Of a stretch of 64,000 nt of DNA, positions 56,801 through 63,902 are shown piece by piece; the stretch's first letter is position 1, and each line of letters starts with the position of its first letter. A program made the translations under genes and the position numbers. The stretch is taken from positions 30,391,245 through 30,455,244 of the forward strand of contig OY848917.1 in the NCBI GenBank assembly GCA_963693285.1. Direction: 5' to 3'. The notes under the pieces were generated by a model. It was not told the origin of the DNA, did no database searches, and saw only the letters and a list, made by a program, of their open reading frames with translations. The stretch comes from Xestospongia muta. Lineage: Eukaryota > Porifera > Demospongiae > Haplosclerida > Petrosiidae.

Positions 56801-59503
56801 AATTTATCTAATGCAGAATGAATGCTCTGTCATAAAATGCTTATTGCTTGTTCTCGTGTTAAGTATATCAAAAATCACTTTGGAGCAGTTTTAAGCCCTC
56901 TGAGCATAGTATTATAGGATAGGCTCAACAAATGGCCATTGCTATTACAATATAATGTTTCCAAATAACTGTTAATGTTAACATGTTAAACTGTTATTTG
57001 TCATCTTTTTATGGCTAGTAAATCATGAGGAGTATGGGGAGCCATTTGTGTCATAATTGAATTACTTTTAATGATCATTATTTGTTAAATAAATTGTGAT
57101 TTACTAAATAATGCATGCTTTATTAAATAAATCAAGAGTTATTTAATAAGTAATGACTTACTTAATATATCATGATAATTTTCCAGTTTTGACACAAACA
57201 GTGCCCCATAGAGAAGGTGTTCTAAAATGAAGAACAGAGACTACCTAAATAGACAAACTCTTCCTTTTTTTTCTTCTGCACTAGTACACTATTGCATGGA
57301 GAAACACTATAATAGCTAAATTTGTAGTTCTGTACAGGACTTGTTCTGTTTGTCAAGTGTAGTCATTCCAACCTTGTTCAGTTTCCAGTTATTATCAATT
57401 TACCATATAATATATGATACCACTATCTATACAGGGATTATCACTTTTTGGCTTGGCAATATGAAATAAAAAATGCAAAAAAAGAAAATAAACAAGTATG
57501 ATAATAACTATTTAAGAAAATGAAAGGCAACATACAAACTTATTTGTGTAAACAATATACAGTCTAAAGGATGGTTATAAAGTATAATGCAAAACACGTT
57601 TTGTGAATGGATAATGTTAAATACTTTTCAATACTTAATTAAAGTTGAATAATTTTCATGATGTAATTAATAACTACATAAGCGCTGAAATATTGTTATA
57701 AATGTAAGTAGTTTGTGTTTTGCTGTACCAGTTTTAAAGTGAGAGGCCATGTTCCTTGTTAGCTACTTCTTTTTCCAAGGTTATGTCAAATTATTATTTC
57801 TAATGGAGAATGAATGCTCTGACTGGATAGGACCTAGCGCTCAAGAATTAACAACCTGCTTTGAAGAGGTATAAGCAGTTTGTTCTAAAGTTGCTTATCA
57901 CTTTTCTTGTGCTAAGTATATCAAAAATCGCATTTTTAGTCCTTCTACATTTAAGTATAGTCATAATTATATAGGAAGGCCACACTAGCACATTATTGCA
58001 TGGAGTTGTTGTAATAATTTTAGAGCATTTTAGACTACTTAAGAACATGCTATCATCAATCAAAATTGTTCGCAGATTGATAGTTTTTGGCAGACTTTAG
58101 TTATTCTGCTGTCATCTAGTGATATTTTAGTAATAATTATTCATTAACAAGTCTCAAAACACTAACTAATCATGTTTATTACCACATGGTCAATTTTGTT
58201 AGTTGTGATAACACTTGATTAGTTGATAAAGTGGTAGTCCTGTACAGGAATTGTGGACGTTTTAATTTGTCATGAATAGTTACTCTAAATTCGAACAGTT
58301 TCCAGTTACTATCAATTTACCATATTTTCCTGATAACACTATTTGTATTGTGTTATTACTTTAGCCTGGCAATATGGAATAAAAAATGCTAAAAAATAAA
58401 CAAGTACGATAATAACTACTTAAGAAAATGAAAGGCAACATACAAACTGTAAGGATAGCAATACCAAAAATTGTAGATACAAAATTGAGATGGATGAACA
58501 AATCCATACATGAAATAACAAAGTAGCCAATCTTCTTAAGACAAGAAGGACTGTTAGCTATAATTTGAATATTAAAAAGGACACTTTAAGTGTATATCCA
58601 AGACTGGATAAAGGCATGTAACACTTATTCTGATTAACTACTACAAAAGGTTTATATGAGTTAGTGCATTCATTCCTACCTTCTTTCTATAATTTTGACA
58701 TTTCCATTCTTATACTGCCTTTCATTTTGTTAAAATGGTATTTATCACACTTTCAATTTTTATTACATAAATTGAGGACGTTACTAACATATGATAACCA
58801 CATTGACATACATTATATGTGCATGCAATTAACCAAATCTCATGTACATTTAAACTTTTACAATTGTGAAATAGTAATGTTATTACTAAATATGATTTTT
58901 TGTATTATAGACATTGCTCAGTTATTGAAAAAAGAACCCAATCTCACTGATCTCCTTACTCTGTTAGCTGATATTGAATATGAATGGCACAAGATCGGTG
59001 TCGCGCTTGAAGTCGAACAAAACGTTTTAGAGAGTTGTGACAAAAGCAGTAAAGATAATGGCTACAAGCTCTTTAAAGTTATCAAATCATGGACAACTAG
59101 CATGACTAGCGAGGTTACATGGGAAGCTGTCATTGCTGCAATTGAGAGCCCTATTGTCAAACATAAGTCAACTGCAGTTAAGATACGAATGTTCTTAGCA
59201 AAACCCGAGGTGCGTATTAAGTACGAAAAGATGAGTGATGTCAGCCAAGCATCTCATCATGAGATGCATCCTAAACGTGAATGTACAACTGATGTAGACC
59301 AAGCATCTGAGCATGAGGTGCATCCTAAACATGAATGTACAACCGACATTGACCAAATGTCAGAACAAGACGTTCGTCCTAAACATGAACATATGAATGT
59401 TTTTGTCCAAACATCTTGGCAAGAGGAGCAACCTCAATTGACACAAACAAGTGATGTTGACCAAACATCTACACCTTCTAAGAAGAAATGTCAAATCTTA
59501 TAA
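22817..59503 (+). CDS. Ankyrin-Roc-COR-Death protein with C-terminal CaaX-type box (7 coding exons, 1059 aa)
   Basis: Coding exons 22817-22837, 23755-23853, 28010-28108, 39081-39179, 51328-51511, 54000-56084, 58911-59503 total 3180 nt, exactly 1060 codons. Exons 2-4 are each 99 nt, phase 0, and each codes one 33-residue ankyrin repeat; exon 5 holds the fourth. Exon 6 has a Roc-like GTPase with P-loop GAPGTGKSS (193-201), DSGGQ (350-354) as G3 and TFYDKVDE (about 444-451) as G4. An acidic/Ser-rich insert (about 275-330) splits G1 from G3. A COR-like region follows ([18 protein letters not shown]...[12 protein letters not shown]), then a Cys-rich stretch. Exon 7 codes a death domain (863-960), four imperfect 18-residue repeats and the end SKKKCQIL, which fits a geranylgeranylation signal. 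The order matches DAPK1 without its kinase. A membrane-bound apoptotic or immune switch is inferred. Confidence 0.88.
24221..25415. repeat. Duplicated intron segments in intron 2 of the ankyrin-Roc gene
   Basis: The block CAATATTTCCTACT...GACCTACATAATGTGACAAG occurs at about 24231 and again at about 24671. GGTACATTTT(G/T)TTCAGCTCTAAT occurs near 24431 and 24882. TTTTTCCATAAAATTTTAACA...ATATCAAACTCT occurs at about 24540 and 25281. These are diverged local duplications without coding content. Confidence 0.75.
25570..25645. repeat. Inverted repeat, small hairpin
   Basis: AATACAATGTATCCA near 25579 is matched by TGGATACATTGTATT near 25627, with flanking ACCATGG palindromes. A plus-strand frame across it (25496-25717) is not considered a gene. 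Confidence 0.6.
26078..26331. repeat. MITE-like element with perfect 20-bp inverted ends
   Basis: CCTAGTGGTATAGCTACTTC at 26078-26097 is the exact reverse complement of 26312-26331. Similarity continues inwards (CCATAGAT). A third, diverged copy of the arm lies at about 26215 and a fourth at about 26399. No coding capacity. Confidence 0.75.
29052..30238 (-). pseudogene. Ty3/Gypsy pol relic: RNase H, zinc-binding and integrase parts
   Basis: Read on the minus strand. From about 30210 to 29960 lie RNase H remnants ([37 protein letters not shown]). At about 29690-29550 is the integrase zinc-binding part ([19 protein letters not shown]). At about 29430-29052 is the catalytic core ([55 protein letters not shown]). 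The order is that of Gypsy pol. Several frameshifts and stops, including a stop after DSK in the core, make it inactive. No LTR was found. Confidence 0.85.
30241..30430 (+). pseudogene. piggyBac transposase fragment
   Basis: Plus-strand translation gives [16 protein letters not shown], then after one frameshift [18 protein letters not shown] and RLSLKQYL...KRGI. This is the conserved catalytic-Asp block of piggyBac (PGBD-type) transposases. Only about 60 codons remain, abutting the Gypsy relic. Confidence 0.75.
30833..31316 (-). pseudogene. Deletion derivative of a psq-HTH transposon: HTH joined to C-terminal zinc finger
   Basis: The minus-strand frame at 31316-31140 begins with a psq-type helix-turn-helix ([20 protein letters not shown], then [14 protein letters not shown]). 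Within the Lys/Glu-rich stretch the frame shifts to 31153-30833, which ends in a Cys-rich zinc finger (FPKCGF...[14 protein letters not shown]...YYCFKCL). In related pogo/Tigger-like elements a DDE domain lies between these parts; here it is missing, so the element cannot be autonomous. Confidence 0.65.
31600..31668 (+). repeat. tRNA-like SINE head (pol III A and B boxes)
   Basis: TAGCCTAATTGG (about 31604) fits an A box and GGTTCAAAGAT (about 31645) fits a B box at a tRNA-like distance. No clover-leaf with acceptor stem is evident, so it is taken as a SINE head or tRNA relic, not a working tRNA. Confidence 0.35.
31823..35280. mobile_element. MULE DNA transposon with 72-bp terminal inverted repeats (3458 bp)
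   Basis: Left end 31823-31894 and right end 35209-35280 are inverted copies with 67 of 72 bases identical, starting TTCTTATATTACCGGTAACG. The only gene inside is the minus-strand transposase described next. No clear 8-10 bp target duplication was seen next to these limits, so the true outer edges may lie a few bases further or the flanks have changed. Confidence 0.92.
31982..35203 (-). pseudogene. MULE transposase: FAR1-like N-domain, DDE, SWIM finger, PHD finger (inactivated)
   Basis: Exon-like parts, minus strand: 35203-34960 ([17 protein letters not shown]1-like); about 34915-34800 (ends [10 protein letters not shown]); about 34745-34515 (QRHLDKED...[12 protein letters not shown]); 34391-33232 with the DDE block ([20 protein letters not shown], then [13 protein letters not shown]) and a SWIM zinc finger ([20 protein letters not shown]); 32657-32450 with an AT-hook (KKRGRPKG); 32365-31982 with a PHD finger (WLCKICHHD...[14 protein letters not shown]...WFCRNC). 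The start lies just inside the right terminal repeat. A TAA at 34638-34640 replaces a Leu codon, and near 34050-34100 there is a frameshift plus a TAG before [12 protein letters not shown]. The copy cannot make transposase. Confidence 0.85.
35864..35900. repeat. (AAT)n microsatellite
   Basis: About twelve uninterrupted AAT/ATA triplets. Confidence 0.9.
36850..37597 (-). pseudogene. Second ZSWIM-type MULE, N-terminal part only, frameshifted
   Basis: Minus-strand start ATG at 37597 ([20 protein letters not shown]). The frame is lost in a T run at about 37540; adding back one base gives [17 protein letters not shown], homologous to the N-terminus of the intact-ended MULE (35203). Further exon-like parts are [20 protein letters not shown] plus NENHSHDIS (about 37225-37130) and [18 protein letters not shown] plus [15 protein letters not shown] (about 37030-36900). 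The catalytic part is absent downstream. A CCGGCtGCCGG palindrome lies at about 37710, beyond the 5' end. Confidence 0.7.
38090..38160 (+). repeat. Possible second tRNA-like SINE head
   Basis: TGGCACAAGTGGTAGTGC at about 38096 resembles a pol III A box; a B-box-like GTTAGAACTTA follows about 45 bp later. Weak. Confidence 0.2.
38480..38960. repeat. Repeat family copy, second copy at 45165-45430
   Basis: The blocks TCACTACTTCTTTTGTTCCACTATC..., TTTAATACTTGTATAT...CTTTATAATGACAACATTATAA and the later TTAGAGAATTACCTTTATGT...CTTAAGACAAT recur in the same order at 45165-45430. The two copies flank ankyrin exon 4 and most of the intron 4 transposons. Confidence 0.65.
38690..39670. repeat. Direct repeat on both sides of ankyrin exon 4
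   Basis: About 38690-38890 and 39475-39670 share, in order, CAGA(C/T)GGTAT-like starts, GATGACAA(C/T)AGT...ATGATATCTGT, a TTATCATT(A/G)(C/T)ATACATCAT block and ACTACATGTACATGT. The period is about 785 bp. The exon (39081-39179) lies between the copies; only one copy of the exon is present. Confidence 0.65.
39780..40745 (+). pseudogene. FLYWCH-type MULE, C-terminal fragment, split by a hAT insertion
   Basis: Plus-strand translation gives [45 protein letters not shown] and [10 protein letters not shown], the well-known end of FLYWCH-associated MULE transposases. A stop stands where a Trp would be expected (HTAD*N). The frame is interrupted by the element at 40063-40674 and resumes exactly after the second target copy as [20 protein letters not shown], ending at a TGA about 40756. 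Confidence 0.85.
40063..40674 (-). mobile_element. hAT element (612 bp) nested in the MULE fragment, 8-bp target duplication
   Basis: TTTGAATG is duplicated perfectly (40055-40062, 40675-40682). The ends are CAGGGGTGGAAGAAC and, in reverse complement, CAGTGGGGGAGGAAC. A minus-strand remnant (40450-40292; [20 protein letters not shown] then [15 protein letters not shown]) fits the C-terminal end of hAT transposases. It is therefore a deletion derivative. Confidence 0.9.
41040..41996 (+). pseudogene. FLYWCH-type MULE, N-terminal and early catalytic fragment
   Basis: Plus-strand pieces in several frames: a decayed FLYWCH-like start from ATG 41078 ([19 protein letters not shown]), [40 protein letters not shown] plus PLPESRG, then [36 protein letters not shown] and [20 protein letters not shown], and IIGDF. 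This is the order seen in MULEs with a FLYWCH finger. Multiple frameshifts and stops. It lies downstream of the C-terminal fragment, so the two are separate insertions or a rearranged copy. Confidence 0.8.
43606..44045 (+). pseudogene. YqaJ-type exonuclease C-terminal part followed by a PHD finger
   Basis: The frame at 43606-43902 holds [20 protein letters not shown] plus [12 protein letters not shown] and [14 protein letters not shown], matching the end of YqaJ-like nucleases carried by some DNA transposons. After a shift comes a PHD finger ([37 protein letters not shown]). The last Cys pair of the finger is damaged. The nuclease N-terminal part is missing. Confidence 0.7.
44340..44880 (-). 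pseudogene. THAP-DDE transposase with large internal deletion
   Basis: Minus-strand start ATG at 44880 gives a THAP finger start ([20 protein letters not shown], then SFYRIPKVL). Within about 30 codons the sequence jumps to a late DDE part: [29 protein letters not shown] plus [20 protein letters not shown], then an intron-like break, then [37 protein letters not shown] and [19 protein letters not shown] in shifted frames. About half of the transposase is gone and several stops are present. Confidence 0.8.
47601..47723. repeat. Hairpin MITE-like inverted repeat
   Basis: CCACAGTCTATGACA...ATAGGATA (left arm, 47603-47632) pairs with TATCCTATGTGTCATAGACTGTGG (right arm, about 47698-47721); the loop is about 65 bp. 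No coding capacity. Confidence 0.7.
48008..48117. repeat. Nested 110-bp palindrome upstream of the Crypton relic
   Basis: The inner arms are CCATGGGATTTATCAACC (48031-48048) and GGTTGATAAATGCCATGG (48065-48082), one mismatch; the loop is GC-rich with GCGACGAAGTCGC. The outer arms are GGTTATATACCGAGG and, in reverse complement, GGTTATATGCCCTCGG. Confidence 0.75.
48207..48795 (+). pseudogene. Crypton-type (DUF3504) tyrosine recombinase relic, N-terminal part
   Basis: ATG 48207 opens 76 codons including [20 protein letters not shown], the start of the DUF3504 domain shared by Cryptons and their domesticated relatives (QRICH1, ZMYM2-4 type). After a TGA, other frames continue with [15 protein letters not shown] and [19 protein letters not shown]. 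The catalytic recombinase half is not found. Short, frameshifted and inactive. Confidence 0.7.
51512..53999. repeat. Intron 5 of the ankyrin-Roc gene with local duplications
   Basis: About 53262-53450 and 53569-53755 are tandem diverged copies (TATTCATTGCTATAGT..., CTTATT(A/G)TTGTATAATATTGAT, TTAGTTCATAGTTTGTTTT), period about 310 bp. TCTAAGTCTGTA(A/G)CTTATT...GAAGCATTCTT occurs at 52270 and 53490. No gene was recognised in the short frames here. Confidence 0.7.
56141..56588. mobile_element. hAT-type MITE (448 bp) with 8-bp target duplication
   Basis: TTCAAGTA is duplicated perfectly (56133-56140, 56589-56596). The ends are CAGTGTTGTGGTA and, in reverse complement, CACTGTTGGGGTA. The inside is dominated by AATTAC/GTAATT words on both sides and has no frame. 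It sits in the intron just after exon 6 of the ankyrin-Roc gene. Confidence 0.85.
56724..58448. repeat. Tandem duplication of about 0.9-1.0 kb in the intron before the death-domain exon
   Basis: Unit 1 (about 56724-57540) and unit 2 (about 57712-58448) share, in order, GTGAGAGG, TTTTTCCAAGGTTAT, GAGAATGAATGCTCTG, CTAAGTATATCAAAAATC, CTATTGCATGGAG, TCCTGTACAGGA-like, CAGTTTCCAGTTA...ATCAATTTACCATAT and AAGAAAATGAAAGGCAACAT. Spacing varies by small indels. Confidence 0.85.
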
Positions 59504-59869
59504 ATATTTTAACTATATTTCTTCCATTCTTGCACAGTTAAATACATTACATTATTATGCTTCTTTTTGTAATAGAGTTCATTAGTTCTCTTTGATATTG
59601 ATTACATTGTGATTTCTTTGATTTAAAGGATTTCTTTCATCATTATTAATTTTAATTTTATACTATTGTAGTTAATTTAAATAATACTTTATTTCATATT
59701 TGACAATTTTTATATAGTATTTACCTATGTTGGGTTAAATTACACAATAAATAAACTCTTCATTTATTAAATGCATAGTGCACAGGAAGTTCAGCAAATT
59801 GTGAAAGACATTATTGTGTATTAACTAACTATATTGTATAACGTGGATATCAACACTCTCTTATCATAG

Positions 59870-59932
59870 ATGTGACTAATGCTACCTCACAAGTTGCTAT
59901 AGAACAGTCAAGTCATAATCAAACAGACACTG
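59870..59932 (+). other. Symmetric phase-1 exon-like segment (21 codons)
   Basis: Flanked by ATCATAG and G|GTATGT and open in phase 1 (DVTNATSQVAIEQSSHNQTD plus T). Length 63 nt, so it would be skippable. Its phase matches both the end of exon 6 (56084) and the death segment starting at 60652. Confidence 0.45.
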
Positions 59933-60651
59933 GTATGTTTCTTTATTATATAACCTACAGGAGAATATTACCTATTAGTATTATATTTAGTATCAGCAGT
60001 ATATGTAAAAACAATTATGTCAAATTATTAGAATTAATTTTTTGGTAAATACTTCATTTTTTCATATGATTATTTTATTTTTCGCACACATTGCACATGC
60101 TAGGTGATCATAAGATTGTTTTAAACAACATGTGTATGCATAAGGTGTGTCAATTTTTATCTATTGGTGTCTATAATTTGCGAGCTATTGAGTTTAGTGT
60201 TGTCACAATGTTCAGTAAGTTTCCTCCATGTACCTTGACATAACTTAGTTATTCAGCATAAGAGTGATCACTTGTTTTTGAAAGAAGAATATATGATAGT
60301 ATTTACCCACAAAAGAAGCAAACAAAATAAGAACTCAGAACTAAGACAAACATAACCTTCCAAAACAGAGAAACTGAATTACAACTACGTTCCAATATGA
60401 TCATAAGTAATCCTTGAAAAAAGAAAAGAAAGTTATAGTAAAGTGTGGACAAGTGATCCAATTAAAGCCTTGAAATAATTTTTTTGCATACATCAGCCAC
60501 CAGATGTTGGTACTAAATACTATCAGCCTTATTTTGGAAAATGCCTACTTTTAGTTATTACATACAAAAACAGTCCAAATTTAAATATACAGTGTATGTC
60601 TTTGTTGAGTTACTATTACATAATCTACTTATTTTATGGAGAATAAACCAG

Positions 60652-60927
60652 ATAAGTTGGTCCTCATTCGTTTATTAACTCCCATTGCATATAATTGGCA
60701 AGATATTTGGAGAGGCACTTCAATTAGAGTATAGTGCCTTAATGTCATTGCAACAAAACTTCTACACTGATGAGAAAAGGCTCTCTGAAGTTCTTCAGTT
60801 ATGGATTGACCGACAACCTACCAAAGTTAATTGGAGCACAATTGTAATGGCTGTACAATCTCCTCCTGTTGATAATTTGTCAGTTGCTGAAAGTATACGT
60901 TCTTTTCTTTCAAAAACTGATGACTGA
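60652..60927 (+). pseudogene. Second death domain, broken by one extra T
   Basis: After the acceptor AACCAG the phase-1 frame reads DKLVLIRLLTPIAYNWQDI and then hits a stop 9 codons on. One base over, the frame continues GEALQLEYSALMSLQQN, LSEVLQLWIDRQPTKVNWST and AESIRSFLSK to a TGA at 60927. Removing one T from the TTT at about 60705-60707 gives a continuous domain aligning with the intact death exon ([12 protein letters not shown]...VIKSWTT...[13 protein letters not shown]). Either a pseudo-exon or a sequencing error. Confidence 0.75.
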
Positions 60928-62243
60928 TTTTTTTATTTTACTATGTTTTAGTTTTTTTATTAACGAATGAATGAATATATTGTCTGTTAATAAAAGTAAG
61001 AGGTACTTTAATTTGATACATTTTGAGTATTCAAAGTATTTCTGTTATTTCCTAACATTTTGTAAATTCTTTAATTTCTTTATATTTTATGATTTTTCTC
61101 TCTTTTTTTTGTATTATAATAACATACATATATAATTATGTTAAAGACTATTAAATATAACTTAGAAAATTTGTGAAATTATTTTGTTTGTAACTGAATT
61201 GTTTTGTTGTTTGTGTCATACCTCTTACAACAGTCTTAACTTTTTAGTTTAATTGAAGTACTTTCTGATTCTATTTTGTCCTTACTATTTTATTTTGGAT
61301 GTATGCTGCAATGTTTCTGTTGCTAACACGTATTTTTAAATTATATAATTAATTTAAATAAGATCATTTAAAGGTCTTATATACCACTTATCTTTTTAAG
61401 AATTTACTAAAAAGATACACTCATCAAATAGAATATACTCAAAGTCTTGTCCAGTATATTGTAGTGATAAATACATATATAGGAATAACAACATGGAACA
61501 TCAAAGTACTAACATTTCATATTCATAAATAATCCTTACTGTACATAGATGCGTTGTAAGATCACAGACCAATGATTCATCAAAGGTGTGTCATAAGACC
61601 ATATGAAGTAATTGTATCATTATTCTAAGCATGCAGAATTGTATCATTAGGCAGTAATTGTGATTGTATGAAATTTCCTGATCTAATACACATATTCAAA
61701 TTACTTCTTGGCTCTCTAACTTATAATACAATTTAGTATGATGTTAGTAAATAGAAGAATTAATGATTTTCAACTATATCAACTCTAATTTGGATGTACC
61801 AGGATTCCAGCACTATAAGGATGTTCATGTACATACACATACACACGTTTTGTCTTCAAATATTGACAGTAGTTGACACAAGGTACTTGTGATGTTTCAG
61901 ACTAGTAAGTTTTTGTCTTGTCACTTTTATCATGTCTCAAACTATAATGATCATCAAAGTCAAGTTATCAGTGGTAGAAAATCATTAATGACTGCACTGT
62001 CTGTAATGTTCTAAAACTGTTGTATTTGCTTAAGAAGAAATAATTTCCAAAGCTACTATATTTGTATTCTCACAATAAGGGAGTGGCCACCTGGGCATGA
62101 GACTATAAATAAACCTAACCCCACCCCTTTTCTGTAAAGGATCCAAGTAATCATAAGATGCTGCCTTGTAAATTAAAATGTATGTTTTAGAAACTTTCAA
62201 ATAAGATGCATTAATATTTTTTTAATATATGTATATTCATCAG

Positions 62244-62377
62244 ATATCTTGCCAGTACTTGCCAGATATCTTGGAGTTACTTCCGAGAGTCAAATACTTG
62301 ATCAAGCTTATCTAAGGGGAATCAGAGATAGAGCAATGGATTGTATCATAGTCAACCACAAAATGGACAGTCTGTAG
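62244..62377 (+). pseudogene. Third, truncated death-like segment
   Basis: After CATCAG a phase-1 frame reads DILPVLARYLGVTSESQILD plus QAYLRGIRDRAMD and stops at 62375-62377. It resembles the first helices of a death domain. A strong donor (AATG|GTGAGT) follows at 62398, in a frame one base away, so a frameshift may have closed a longer exon. Confidence 0.4.
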
Positions 62378-62815
62378 CAATCACTTCATCTAAAAATGGT
62401 GAGTGTGAGAGAGAGAATGGCACTAATACATATAGTAATTCTTACATTTTTATGATCTTCCATTTTATTATCTTGTGTTACTTCTAGTGATTTTGTGACA
62501 AGGAATGAAATTGAGAACAAACGTAATTCACAACGAAGGAAACAGCAAAATCTATAATGTACTGTACTACAACTCATATAGTGTACAATAAGAGTACATG
62601 TAATATGGAAAATAAGTACTGACCTTTGTTCAGGTATAAGAATAACGAGTGCATACTTCATTAGCTAGACAGTCTCAATAAAAAGCATGATAGCCATGTA
62701 AAAAGCTTGAGATAGTAATCTTCCATTACACACATTATCTTTATGATCTGATTTGATTAAAACAGATCTAATGAGGAGGGAGGGACAATTACATAACATT
62801 CTAATAAATCATTAC

Positions 62816-63902
62816 TTGTTCCTTATTTCCTGTATATCAGCACGTATATTCTTAGCACTCTCAGTAGCTCCTTGCATTTCTTTCTTGAGTTGTTCAATAT
62901 GAGTATTATAGGATTGTAGTGAGTCACATATAGCATCCTATATAATGATAATTAATTATGTCATATAGTTATATAATTTTAATAGTTAAAGAAGCTCCAA
63001 TTACACAAAGTACATGTATTGTTATACAATTAAGTTATCAATAAGTATCTGTATATGATAGCATTATAGGAATGGCCTCAAAGATATGAGTATTTAGCTT
63101 TATAAGACCACACCTCTCATAATGTAATATTTATAAGTCTATGTTCATAATATGTTATATGTTATATTTGATTAAAACAGATCAAATGAAAAGGGATGGA
63201 TAATTATATAACATTTAAATAAATCATACTTGTGTTCCTTATCTGCTATATATCACTCTCTGTAGCTCCTTGCATTTCTTTCTTGAGTTGTTCAATATGA
63301 GTATTATAGGATTGTAGTGAGTCATATATAGCATCCTACATAATGATAATTAATTGTCATATAGTTATATAATTTTAATAGCTAAAGAGGCTGTAATTAC
63401 ACAGTGTACATTTATTGCTACTAAAATCAAGTAATAAATTAGGTAAATACAGGAGCCCATCAATAAAAAAGCACGGGTAGGAGCATGCAACTCCTACGTA
63501 ATTGATTAAAACAGTATTTTGAGCATATTCTAATGAGTTCTATTTGTAAGTATGTGTATATGATAGTATTATAGGAGTGGCTTTAACAATGTGTTTTGAC
63601 AATGGTTAGAATTCAAATATAATGTGAGTTGGACGCTCCTTTACGTCACTTCACAATGCTCATGCACTCCTGGCATACATTATTATAGTAGTGGCTTTGA
63701 AGGTATTTAAAGGATGAGGTATTAAGCTTTACCTTGAGTGAGTACCTTACAAGGCCACACCTCTTATAATGTAACGTTTATAAGTCTATGTTCATAATAT
63801 GTTATATGTACCTTGAACTGATCAATAGTTACTACATCAGAGAAAAATGGTAAGATATCTTCAATCTTAAGGACACGACAATCTTTTAAAAAATGCATAG
63901 CT
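62816..63902 (-). CDS. VPS18: VPS18, C-terminal exons (HOPS/CORVET core subunit), partial
   Basis: Two minus-strand exons are intact: 63902-63812 (AMHFLKDCRVLKIEDILPFF, then SDVVTIDQFK) and 62937-62816 (DAICDSLQSYNTHIEQLKKE, then MQGATESAKNIRADIQEIRN). They match the VPS18 region just before its RING finger; upstream exons lie beyond the window. VPS18 scaffolds the HOPS and CORVET tethering complexes for endosome and lysosome fusion. After RNK the sequence is AAG TAA, which can be read either as a donor (AA|GTAATG) or as a stop. The RING exon expected next was not found in the window. A dead copy of the 62816-62937 exon lies between the two. Confidence 0.85.
62938..63811. repeat. VPS18 intron with about 410-bp tandem duplication
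   Basis: 62750-63060 and 63165-63440 are similar, including TTGATTAAAACAGATC(T/A)AATGA, the exon and its acceptor side. GCTTTATAAGACCACACCTCT-like and TATAAGTCTATGTTCATAATATGTTATATG blocks are also repeated (63095 and 63750-63808). Confidence 0.8.
63255..63335 (-). pseudogene. Dead duplicate of the VPS18 exon
   Basis: Starting after ATGTAG the copy reads DAIYDSLQSYNTHIEQLKKE then MQGATESDI and a TAG. Compared with the good exon it has lost 18 nt in frame (six codons after ATES) and has CAG to TAG just beyond. Splicing it in would stop the protein. Confidence 0.85.

Larger units (their letters stand above)
59504..62815. other. 3' region of the ankyrin-Roc gene with exon-like death segments
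   Basis: Apart from the exon-like segments at 59870-59932, 60652-60927 and 62244-62377, this is AT-rich sequence with no recognised gene on either strand. A plus-strand terminal-exon-like frame (about 62500-62558, basic, ends QRRKQQNL) follows a TTCTAG acceptor. The RING exon of VPS18 was searched for here on the minus strand and not found. Confidence 0.5.
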
